Shown here: piece after piece, positions 5,586-11,923 of the stretch
Position numbering within the stretch: the first letter of the stretch is position 1
How the letters are laid out: each line of letters starts with the position of its first letter
The notes under the pieces: model-generated
The model's database searches: none
The model's input: only the letters and a program-made list of their open reading frames with translations
Told to the model about the DNA's origin: nothing
Position numbers and translations under genes: made by a program
DNA from: Candidatus Bathyarchaeota archaeon
GTDB taxonomy: Archaea > Thermoproteota > Bathyarchaeia > 40CM-2-53-6
NCBI GenBank assembly: GCA_005884605.1
Contig: VBBE01000084.1
Span: 1-11,923, forward strand
DNA: 11,923 nucleotides
Direction of reading: 5' to 3'

Positions 5586-6487
5586 GACTGAGTGATCGGG
5601 CGAGGCACCACAACCTCGTAACGGTCGAACTCATTCCAGACAGAGTCGTTCCCAGCGATTTGTCCCTCCTAAGAGGAAGAGTTGACGCTATCACGGTTCC
5701 GGCCTTAAGGAATGGCCACGATGACCCAAGCTATCCAAAATCTTTCTCGATAACGCCCCAACGCAGAAGTCTTGCTTCCGCCTCGATTATCAATAGGGCC
5801 GGAATAACCGCCGTCCCCTCGCTAACATGTCGCGATTGCAACACGTCTGACTTGTCAGCTATCGCCAACCACGTGGTTCAAGGGCTTAGAAATGTGCTGA
5901 TCGTTTACGGAGACCCTTTTCCACAGCCCCATCCAGGGTCCTACCAGTTTGCCAAAACGAACGAGCTAATTCGGGAGATCTCCTCGCTAAACGGTGGGAA
6001 CGACCCATGTATTGGGGCAGTGACCAACCAGCACGCGGACAACAGGGAAAGCGAGATCTCCCGAACGATATCACGAGTCGATGCTGGTGCCGACTTCATC
6101 GTTACAAACGTCGCTTTCGACTCGGAGAGTGTGCTTGAGCACCGAGATGCTCTGCTTGAAGCAGGGCTAAACGTACCGCTGTTCATTCAAGTTTCTATTC
6201 CACTCAGCTTGGACAACGTGTTATTTGTGAGCCAGAAATTCGACATACCTGTCCCAGTTCACATCAGGAAAAAACTGTTAGACGATCCAACTGGAGGCAG
6301 TCTCGCAGTTGCCGCGGAGGCCTACGAGGCTCTACGTGATGAGGCGAATGGTATTCACTTCTCATATCTTTTCCGACGACGAAATCCGATTCCAACTTAT
6401 TGCCATTTGTTAGAGACAATTGGAATAGAGGGACCGACGTTGGCGCCGCTAGCAACATCTGCCGTGAAAACATATCCCGTCGCTTAG
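5582..6487 (+). CDS. metF: MetF-type 5,10-methylenetetrahydrofolate reductase-like protein (301 aa)
   Basis: A TIM-barrel flavoprotein family that reduces methylene-tetrahydrofolate to the methyl donor used by methionine synthase. Family features in order: E16 in VTVELIP (counterpart of E. coli Glu28), TCRDCN (82-87), GLRNVLIVYGDP (101-112) with D111 matching Asp120, VDAGADFIVTN (166-176), FIQVSIPLS (201-209), and GIHFSYLFRR near the C-terminus. The TQ of the family (E. coli Gln183, folate contact) is TN here, N176, and the neighbouring FFF is VAF, so pterin recognition may differ. ATG 5582 overlaps the metE stop as ATGA, which implies translational coupling; a longer in-frame start inside metE is not needed. 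It closes the operon, ending 34 bases before the convergent scpB. Length matches bacterial MetF. A related pterin-dependent reductase remains possible. Confidence 0.8.
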   Translation: MRLSDRARHHNLVTVELIPDRVVPSDLSLLRGRVDAITVPALRNGHDDPSYPKSFSITPQRRSLASASIINRAGITAVPSLTCRDCNTSDLSAIANHVVQGLRNVLIVYGDPFPQPHPGSYQFAKTNELIREISSLNGGNDPCIGAVTNQHADNRESEISRTISRVDAGADFIVTNVAFDSESVLEHRDALLEAGLNVPLFIQVSIPLSLDNVLFVSQKFDIPVPVHIRKKLLDDPTGGSLAVAAEAYEALRDEANGIHFSYLFRRRNPIPTYCHLLETIGIEGPTLAPLATSAVKTYPVA

Positions 6488-6510
6488 TGCTCTTCGGAGA
6501 GTCATAGTGC

Positions 6511-6523
6511 GACTGGAACAGTC
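6511..6523. terminator. Short hairpin between convergent metF and scpB
   Basis: GACTG (6511-6515), three bases, CAGTC (6519-6523), overlapping the scpB stop. A second small element, CTC-TTCG-GAG (6490-6499), lies just after the metF stop. There is no long T-run, so they may be end-processing or pause structures and not true terminators. Confidence 0.25.
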
Positions 6524-7115
6524 AAGTGTCAGGTTTTGTTGGTTGGACCGATGCTGGAGTGTCTTCTCCGAGCTGGAGAACTTTCTTCAATTCCTTTTTC
6601 ATGAGTGACGGGTCATGATTGAGGTTGAAATAATCTGCAAATGTTGTAGTTGTCCTTAGCATCCTGGTTCTCCCGATCCTCTCGTCATTAATCAGATCCA
6701 TGTCCTTTAGCTGTTTCACATGAACGTAGGCCAGTTTTCCACGGACCCGCACGACGTAGGACTGGGTGACTGGCTGCTTCAAGGCTATGAACGATAGAGT
6801 TCGTAGAGGACCTGGTGTCAGAAGTGGTCTGTTCGCCAGTTTTCGAACATGCTTGGCGAATTCCCCCTTTAGTTGCATGACAAAACGTCCGTCGGGAAGT
6901 TCCACGACCTGAATTGGACTCTCCGCTATCTTGTAACGCTCCGAAACTGCCATCGCGATTCCGCGTATCTTGTCCTCTGATCTAGCGCCAATGACGGACC
7001 CGATCATCTTTAGGTCGAGAGGCCTTCCAGAGACGTAAAGCGCGGCCTCGCAAAGTTGCTGCTGTAGGTCAGCAGTTTTCGGTTGAGCGGAATTAGTCGA
7101 AACTTGTGCTTCCAT
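6522..7115 (-). CDS. scpB: Segregation and condensation protein B (197 aa)
   Basis: ScpB dimers bind ScpA, the kleisin that bridges SMC heads, and are needed for chromosome compaction and segregation. Two winged-helix domains are visible: the first about residues 16-92 (LCEAALYVSGRPLDL, matching the family's EAxLFxSGxPL), the second about 93-165 with the family signature LRTLSFIALKQPVTQ (104-118), the RVRG turn (123-126), and TTTTFADYFNL (155-165). The N-terminal 15 and C-terminal 25 residues look disordered. It is last in the minus-strand operon. Its ATG overlaps the end of scpA by 23 bases, so translation is probably coupled. The product is acidic to neutral with no membrane segment. Confidence 0.9.
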   Translation of the reverse strand: MEAQVSTNSAQPKTADLQQQLCEAALYVSGRPLDLKMIGSVIGARSEDKIRGIAMAVSERYKIAESPIQVVELPDGRFVMQLKGEFAKHVRKLANRPLLTPGPLRTLSFIALKQPVTQSYVVRVRGKLAYVHVKQLKDMDLINDERIGRTRMLRTTTTFADYFNLNHDPSLMKKELKKVLQLGEDTPASVQPTKPDT

Positions 7116-7770
7116 CGTATTTCAGCTCGATTTCAATATCACCGAACTCTAATGGCTGAGCGAGGCCGACCCTTCCCTCTACTGCTAAGAATAGCAACAT
7201 GATGAACATTCTGACTGCTTCGAGAGGGTCCCCTTTTCCTAGAAGGGTTAGGAAGGAGAGCTTCTTCGGTCCAAGGCCTGCTTCTTTGAGAAGTCTTCGG
7301 AGGAAGGCTTTGATATTTTCTTCTATCTTGACAAGAAAATCGTCGACTTGTTCGAACACTTCTGGCGTTCTGAGGACCATTTGTGCGCTTGCCGGAAGCA
7401 TTCTCTCCGCCGTTAACACCTCCAGTAATCCTTTGATGACCTCCTCAACGGAAGTGGTTGTCGATTCGTAGCGTAGCGGAAAAGACAGGGGTGGTGGGAC
7501 GAAATCTGTAGGCCTCTCGAGCGGAGGCTTCGGAGGTTCTTCCATCTTGAGGATGAGCTCTGATTTCATACGTAGTAGAATGGCAGAGGAGAGGAGGGCG
7601 GTGCCGGAGACGGAGAAGTCTATGAATCCTCTACTTCTCATCTCATGGAGGAGCTCATCGAGCAGATATGCTAGGTTTACGTCCCACGGTTTTACGCGGT
7701 GAAGGTGGATCAGGTCAAAGAGGACAGCATAGGGTTCCTTCAGCCAGTATGCTTGTTCCTGAACTGTCAG
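7093..7770 (-). CDS. scpA: Segregation and condensation protein A, kleisin, with probable CTG start (225 aa)
   Basis: ScpA bridges the two heads of the SMC dimer and carries ScpB. The N-terminal SMC-neck-binding region is clear in sequence: YAVLFDLIHLHRVKPWDVNL (14-33), then SGTALLSSAILLRMKSEL, the family's AAxLLxxKS helix. A C-terminal winged-helix part follows (AVRMFIMLLFLAVEGRV, then FGDIEIEL). No ATG, GTG or TTG exists in frame upstream of M44 (ATG 7641), and starting there would delete the PWDVN region. The codon at 7770-7768 is CTG; it overlaps the smc stop as CTGA and has GAGGAG seven bases upstream, so I take it as the start. Length then equals that of other archaeal ScpA proteins. 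The middle (residues 75-100) is a proline-rich linker. A frameshift from smc is the main alternative. Confidence 0.85.
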   Translation of the reverse strand: MTVQEQAYWLKEPYAVLFDLIHLHRVKPWDVNLAYLLDELLHEMRSRGFIDFSVSGTALLSSAILLRMKSELILKMEEPPKPPLERPTDFVPPPLSFPLRYESTTTSVEEVIKGLLEVLTAERMLPASAQMVLRTPEVFEQVDDFLVKIEENIKAFLRRLLKEAGLGPKKLSFLTLLGKGDPLEAVRMFIMLLFLAVEGRVGLAQPLEFGDIEIELKYDGSTSFD

Positions 7771-10700
7771 TTGTTCTCTCCTCTTGAGGGCAGGGATACT
7801 ATCTGGCTGCTGCCTTTGTCGATGAAGACGCCGAACACTCTCTCTGCTCTCGATATTGTAGTGTCTTTGAGCGAGATCACGATGAACTGAGACATGCTAC
7901 TCCTCGACCTTAGAAGGGTGGCTAGGCGTTTTGCGTTTAGCACATCCAAGTGTGCGTCGATCTCGTCCATTACGTAGAACGGCATTGGATGGATTTGTTG
8001 GAGTGCGAGGAGGTAGCAGACTGTTGAGACCGACTTCTCTCCTCCGCTTGCGCTTCCGATTGTGAGCTCTGTTTTTCCGGGGAACTGGAGAAGGACATCG
8101 AGTCCGCCCTCAAAGGGGTTTTCCGGATTATCCAGAACCATTCTTCCATTTCCTTCGCCGGTCATTTCGCGAAAGATGCTCTGGAATGTCTCGTTGACCT
8201 TGTTATAGGCGCTCATGAAGGTGTCATGTTTCTTTCTCTCGAGTTCGTTCATGAAGTCTAGGATGGCTAGTTTCTCCCTTTCGAGTTCTCCGATCCTGAC
8301 TGAGAGGTGTTTGTATCCTTCTTTCTGCGATTCGTATTGTTGCGCAGCGAGCTGGTTGATAGCACCTATCTCGTCCCGTTCCTGTTCGAGTACGCGTTTC
8401 ATATCTTCGGCCTCCTTGATGAGGTCCGGGTGAGTCTCGAGTGGCGTCTCGAATCCGAGGGTCCTGAGTTGTCCTTTGAAGATTGTCAGTTGAGCGTCAA
8501 CTTCTCTAAGACCCGCCTTTAGATCAGTAATGCCTGCATTGAGTGGATCCATCATCTGTAGAAGCTTTCGAGTTGCCTTTTCGATCTCCACAAACTGTTC
8601 TTCGTACTTCTTCCTCTCCGCCCCAACACTGTCCAAGTTTCCAACCAACCGCTGCTTCTCCTCGTAGAACTGTTTCATCTCTTTCTCAAGCGTTTCGAGC
8701 CGCTGATGCGCTTCGCTGGCTCGTGTCTCTTCGCGATGAATTTCAGAGTCAAGCGAGCGCAGTTGTATTCGGATCTGGTCGATTCCGGGCCTGAGGGTCT
8801 CGAGCGAAGACTGATGGGAAGAGAGACGCGTTTCTAGCTCTAGCTTCTCCCGAAGAATGACCTGGTTCTCGGCGGTAGCTTGGTCTCGTTCCGTTTCGAG
8901 TTGAGAAAGCGCTGATCTTCTGGAATCTATTCTGAGTCTTGTTCTCTCCTCTTCTATAATTGCTAGCCGCCTCTTCATCTCCGCCTGTTTCTCCGCTGTT
9001 TCATCCAAGAGGACTTTTTCTTTCGTCATGGAGTTCTGTAGACTGTCAATGCGTCTGGTTGTCTGTTGCAGGAAGGTTCTTGTTCTCTCGAAACTCTTCT
9101 TGGCAAGTTCTACATCCCTTGCCAAGGCCTCTCGGGTCTTGCTAGCGGACACTCGGTCTTCCAGAAGCTCGCCTAGTTCGGTCTCGATACGGTCAACGTC
9201 TGACCGAGATCGTTGGACGACTGTCTCTAGCGATTTTACGGTTTTTTCAAGGCTCTCAAGCGCGGTGGATCGGGGAACTAGGTTCGAGATCTCGAGGGGG
9301 GCTCTGTAGTAGCCGCTCTCGAGACCTCCGCCCGGCTCGTAAAGGTCCCCGCTGGTTACGACGCATCTTTGTCCCCTGGACGCAGTCAGGAAGGCTGCTC
9401 TTTGTGTTGTGGCTAGGATGGTGTCCCCGAAAACGAATCGGACAGCGGGAGTAATGGATTTGTCAGACCGAATTACTTTGGATAGAGGACCGATTATTCC
9501 AGAGACGTTGTCGGAGTCTATTTCCAAATCTGAAAGTTCGAGATCTTCTATGGGAACGATCTTGACGCGTCCAAGCTTGGTACGTTTCAGACTTTCAACA
9601 CAACGGATTGCAACTTCGAGGTTCTTGACGACGAGCGCTTTCATCCAACCGGCGCTAGCGGCTTGAATTGCCTTGCGGTATTCTTCGGGGAACTTGACGA
9701 GATCTTCTAGACGGCCGTAGACGCCTTTTAGAGCGCCTTCATCGGCCATCTCTTCGATCTTCTCGATGGCCTTGTCTTCAGCTCCCATATTGTCTGCTAA
9801 GTTCTTTTGGGTGTTGAATTCGACTACGGTGACTCTTGCCTTCTTTGCGATGTCGAGAGCCTCGTCAATCTCTTTTCTGCGCTGGTCCTTGAGTTCGCCG
9901 TACTCCTTTGTTTTCTGCTCGATCGATTCGAGCCGTTTTTCTTCTTCCTTCTGAAGCTTCTCCATTTCGCGGATTCTAGTCTTCAGCTCCTCTGAGAGCT
10001 GGACGAACTCTTTCTGACGGGCTTCCAAGGTTTGCAGATGGCTGGCGGTGAGATCGAGTTTTGTCGAACTGCCTTTGCTCTGGGCGGTTAGGTTTGAGAG
10101 TTCCTTTCCTAGGCCGTCGATCTCGTCCTGGACTTCGCGGAGCTTCTTACTGTCCTGGTCGATAGATGATCTGGCCGCGGTGAGCTTCTGGCTGATCTTT
10201 TCGACCTTGGAGTTGGAATCGTCTATCTTCTCCTCAAGGACTTTCTTATGTGACTGGAGGCTTTTGATCGAACTGGATAAGGGTTTGATGGAGGTTTCCA
10301 ACTCTTCCGCCTGTTTCGTGAAAGCTTCGCGTTGTCTTGTCCGGGTCGCAACAAGGTTCTTCGCTGTTTCTGCGGCGGACTTTGCTTCGACGATGCCCTT
10401 GCTAGCTTCCGCGATGCGTCTTTCGAGATCGAAGAGTTCTTGGTTTCCTTGGGTGACTGTCTTCTCCTCGAAGCTACGTCGGTCCTGTTCGATCTTCGCT
10501 CTCTGCTGCGTTAAGTCTTCTCTTTCATGTCTCACTTGATCGAGTTTAATCTGTTCCTGTTCGAGGGTCTGTGACATTTCCTGATGGCGGTTTTCGAGTG
10601 CTAGTATTTGGGCGGAGAGGATGCGCGCTTGTTGACTGTTTATCTCGGTCTTGAGAAGATTGGACCGGAGAAGGTCGTTTCTCTCTCTTTCCAATTGCTC

Positions 10701-11303
10701 TATTCTCTGTCTAACCTCGTCAACTCTCGCGGCGGCGACCTTGAGGTTTAGATCTGCCTCTTGGAGCTGCACTCTTGCTTCGGCTTTCTTGGTCTCGAAG
10801 GTTCCGATTCCGATTAGGCTTTCCAAAATCCTTCTTCGTTCTTCTGTGCTGATCTCGGCGAGACGAGTGACCGCGTGTTGTGAGATGAGGTTGAAACCGG
10901 TAACCTGGATGTCTGCTGAGCTCATTATGTCCTGGACTTGTTTTCTAGAGAGGCGTCGCCCGTTGAGCCGGTAGATTCCTTCGCCGCCCTTCGAGAATTC
11001 CCTAGATATTGTTACTAGGTCAGAGTCTACGGGTAGCTTTCGGTCACTGTTGTCGAACTGTACCGCTACGTAGGCAGATCGTGCTCCTTCGCCCTGTGAC
11101 TTGTGGACTAGGTCGGATAGGCTTCTGCCTCGGAGTTCTCTAGGGCTTAGCTCGCCGAGCGCGAACTTCAGAGCATCGAGAATGTTGGACTTGCCCGAGC
11201 CGTTGGGCCCAGTTATGACCGTGAATCCTGTCCCGAGGTTGACGGAGACCTTCCTGTTGAAAGTCTTGAATCCTCGCAGGTCGATTCTCTTGATGAACAC
11301 CAA
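7767..11303 (-). CDS. smc: Chromosome segregation ATPase SMC (1178 aa)
   Basis: Full-length SMC, the ring-forming ATPase of prokaryotic condensin. N-terminal head: Walker A GPNGSGKS at 32-39 and Q-loop ISQHAV with Q142. Long coiled coil about 165-515. Hinge about 520-680, opening GVYGRLEDLVKFPEEYRKAI, with Gly-rich YEPGGGLESGYY near its end. Returning coil about 690-1040. C-terminal head: ABC signature SGGEK at 1086-1090, Walker B FYVMDEID ending at 1116 with the catalytic Glu at 1114, D-loop AHLD. All ATPase motifs are intact and length is normal. The start could be TTG 11303 (MVFIKRID) or GTG 11300; both give the standard N-terminus and neither has a strong ribosome site. It lies 41 bases after uppS, and its stop overlaps the scpA start by four bases. 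Encoded next to its kleisin and ScpB, it should work as SMC-ScpAB. Confidence 0.96.
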   Translation of the reverse strand: MVFIKRIDLRGFKTFNRKVSVNLGTGFTVITGPNGSGKSNILDALKFALGELSPRELRGRSLSDLVHKSQGEGARSAYVAVQFDNSDRKLPVDSDLVTISREFSKGGEGIYRLNGRRLSRKQVQDIMSSADIQVTGFNLISQHAVTRLAEISTEERRRILESLIGIGTFETKKAEARVQLQEADLNLKVAAARVDEVRQRIEQLERERNDLLRSNLLKTEINSQQARILSAQILALENRHQEMSQTLEQEQIKLDQVRHEREDLTQQRAKIEQDRRSFEEKTVTQGNQELFDLERRIAEASKGIVEAKSAAETAKNLVATRTRQREAFTKQAEELETSIKPLSSSIKSLQSHKKVLEEKIDDSNSKVEKISQKLTAARSSIDQDSKKLREVQDEIDGLGKELSNLTAQSKGSSTKLDLTASHLQTLEARQKEFVQLSEELKTRIREMEKLQKEEEKRLESIEQKTKEYGELKDQRRKEIDEALDIAKKARVTVVEFNTQKNLADNMGAEDKAIEKIEEMADEGALKGVYGRLEDLVKFPEEYRKAIQAASAGWMKALVVKNLEVAIRCVESLKRTKLGRVKIVPIEDLELSDLEIDSDNVSGIIGPLSKVIRSDKSITPAVRFVFGDTILATTQRAAFLTASRGQRCVVTSGDLYEPGGGLESGYYRAPLEISNLVPRSTALESLEKTVKSLETVVQRSRSDVDRIETELGELLEDRVSASKTREALARDVELAKKSFERTRTFLQQTTRRIDSLQNSMTKEKVLLDETAEKQAEMKRRLAIIEEERTRLRIDSRRSALSQLETERDQATAENQVILREKLELETRLSSHQSSLETLRPGIDQIRIQLRSLDSEIHREETRASEAHQRLETLEKEMKQFYEEKQRLVGNLDSVGAERKKYEEQFVEIEKATRKLLQMMDPLNAGITDLKAGLREVDAQLTIFKGQLRTLGFETPLETHPDLIKEAEDMKRVLEQERDEIGAINQLAAQQYESQKEGYKHLSVRIGELEREKLAILDFMNELERKKHDTFMSAYNKVNETFQSIFREMTGEGNGRMVLDNPENPFEGGLDVLLQFPGKTELTIGSASGGEKSVSTVCYLLALQQIHPMPFYVMDEIDAHLDVLNAKRLATLLRSRSSMSQFIVISLKDTTISRAERVFGVFIDKGSSQIVSLPSRGENN
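7778..7783 (-). promoter_or_regulatory. Ribosome binding site for the CTG start of scpA
   Basis: Minus-strand GAGGAG lies inside the last codons of smc, seven bases before the CTG at 7770. It is well placed for that codon and far too distant (over 130 bases) for the ATG at 7641. Confidence 0.65.
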
Positions 11304-11344
11304 GGCTAGGGCCCTGGACTCTCACTCGGAATCGTGGCGTGCTC

Positions 11345-11923
11345 TCATCGGCCGTATCTTCTGTAGCGCCTCTGGTAGAGTCTGATGGCCCTTAAGAAAT
11401 CGATTCTTCGAAACTCGGGCCAATAAACGTCTACGAAGACCAGTTCGCTGTATGCGGATTGCCAGAGAAGGAAGCCGCTTAGACGCTCTTCACCTGACGT
11501 CCGTATTACCAAGTCCGGGTTTGGGTTGGGGAGGTGTGCAGTGTATAGGTATTTGTGGAATATTCCCTCATCAATGTCTTGGGGTCTTAGGTTTCCTTGG
11601 TAGACGTCGTCAACGATCTTTTTGGTGGCATCGACGATTTCTGCTCGTCCGGTGTATGCGATTGCGATGTTTAGGAAGTGTCCCGTGTACTCGCTTGTGT
11701 CGTCTTCAAGTTTCTTCAGTGCGTCTTGGAGGCTTTCCGGGAGGAGATCTGTTCTGCCGAGAGCTTTGACTCGGACCTTCTGGGTGTGGAGACGATTGTC
11801 TCGTCCGAGTTTTCGTGCTTCTTCCTCAACGAGTTTGAGGACGGCGTTCACCTCCTCGGCGGGCCGGTCGAAGTTCTCTGTCGAGAACGTGTAGAGGGTT
11901 AGTGTTTTGATTCCGTATTCGAG
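11345..11923 (-). CDS. uppS: cis-prenyltransferase (undecaprenyl diphosphate synthase family), N-terminus outside window
   Basis: The frame is open to the right edge, so 192 C-terminal residues are visible. The enzyme extends farnesyl- or geranylgeranyl-diphosphate with isopentenyl units to give the lipid carrier used for glycan export and protein glycosylation; archaea use it for dolichol-type lipids. Motifs seen: GIKTLTLYTFSTENFDRP, LNIAIAYTGRAEI (family IxxxYGGRxEI, with Thr for the first Gly), PDLVIRTSGEERLSGFLLWQ, and SELVFVDVYWPEF. The catalytic DGNxR loop lies outside the window. It is upstream of smc with a 41-base gap and is probably in the same transcript. It is a peripheral membrane or soluble enzyme with no membrane segment seen. 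The exact chain length cannot be told. Confidence 0.93.
   Translation of the reverse strand, partial: LEYGIKTLTLYTFSTENFDRPAEEVNAVLKLVEEEARKLGRDNRLHTQKVRVKALGRTDLLPESLQDALKKLEDDTSEYTGHFLNIAIAYTGRAEIVDATKKIVDDVYQGNLRPQDIDEGIFHKYLYTAHLPNPNPDLVIRTSGEERLSGFLLWQSAYSELVFVDVYWPEFRRIDFLRAIRLYQRRYRRYGR

Noticed and set aside
7093..7641. scpA starting at ATG 7641
   Set aside because: It would delete the conserved PWDVN SMC-binding region, which is plainly encoded upstream in the same frame.
10048..10539. 163-codon plus-strand frame inside smc
   Set aside because: A Ser/Leu-rich mirror of the charged coiled coil on the minus strand; no independent evidence.
11557..11566. Palindrome GGAATATTCC resembling operator arms
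   Set aside because: Arms are in the reverse order and without the 4-base centre, and it lies within uppS coding sequence; likely chance.

Overview
This window looks like chromosomal DNA from an archaeon with roughly even base composition. The evidence is an archaeal-type TATA box with a very short leader ahead of the methionine genes, a RAD55/KaiC-like ATPase, a helix-turn-helix plus CBS-pair regulator of a kind common in archaea, an archaeal-type TnpB tail, and an uppS-smc-scpA-scpB cluster. The split two-gene MetE and a MetF-type reductase recall Nitrososphaeria/Bathyarchaeia-type (TACK) genomes, but this lineage call is an inference and has not been tested.

Layout. (1) Positions 1-420 hold the 3' end of an IS200/IS605-type tnpB with a hairpin across its stop codon. 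(2) Positions 480-1237 hold two small plus-strand genes, one unrecognised and one with an LSm-like look. They are separated by about 270 bases of repeat-rich spacer containing a 16-bp palindrome. (3) On the minus strand, 2563-1277 encodes a KaiC/RAD55-like ATPase with a long disordered N-terminal tail, and upstream of it 3286-2714 encodes an XRE-type HTH regulator with two CBS domains. (4) Divergent from the regulator is a tightly packed plus-strand methionine operon (3396-6487): a MetE N-terminal-domain-like protein, a zinc-site MetE catalytic core, and a MetF-type methylenetetrahydrofolate reductase. (5) Convergent to that is a minus-strand operon running in from the right edge: uppS (partial), smc, scpA, scpB.

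How the parts fit. The reductase would make the methyl donor that the two MetE proteins pass to homocysteine. The divergent HTH-CBS protein is the obvious candidate regulator. The spacer between them holds two near-identical palindromes, consensus TATTCCTANNGGAATA, one over the regulator's own putative promoter and one just upstream of the met TATA box. A third copy with one mismatch lies at 831-846, about 2.5 kb away, ahead of the LSm-like small gene. I think this is a methionine- or SAM-responsive archaeal regulon, and it is the most interesting item here. The second is scpA. Its conserved N-terminal SMC-binding region can only be translated if the gene starts at a CTG codon that overlaps the smc stop codon as CTGA, behind a good Shine-Dalgarno. 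A caller limited to ATG/GTG/TTG would lose the first 43 residues.
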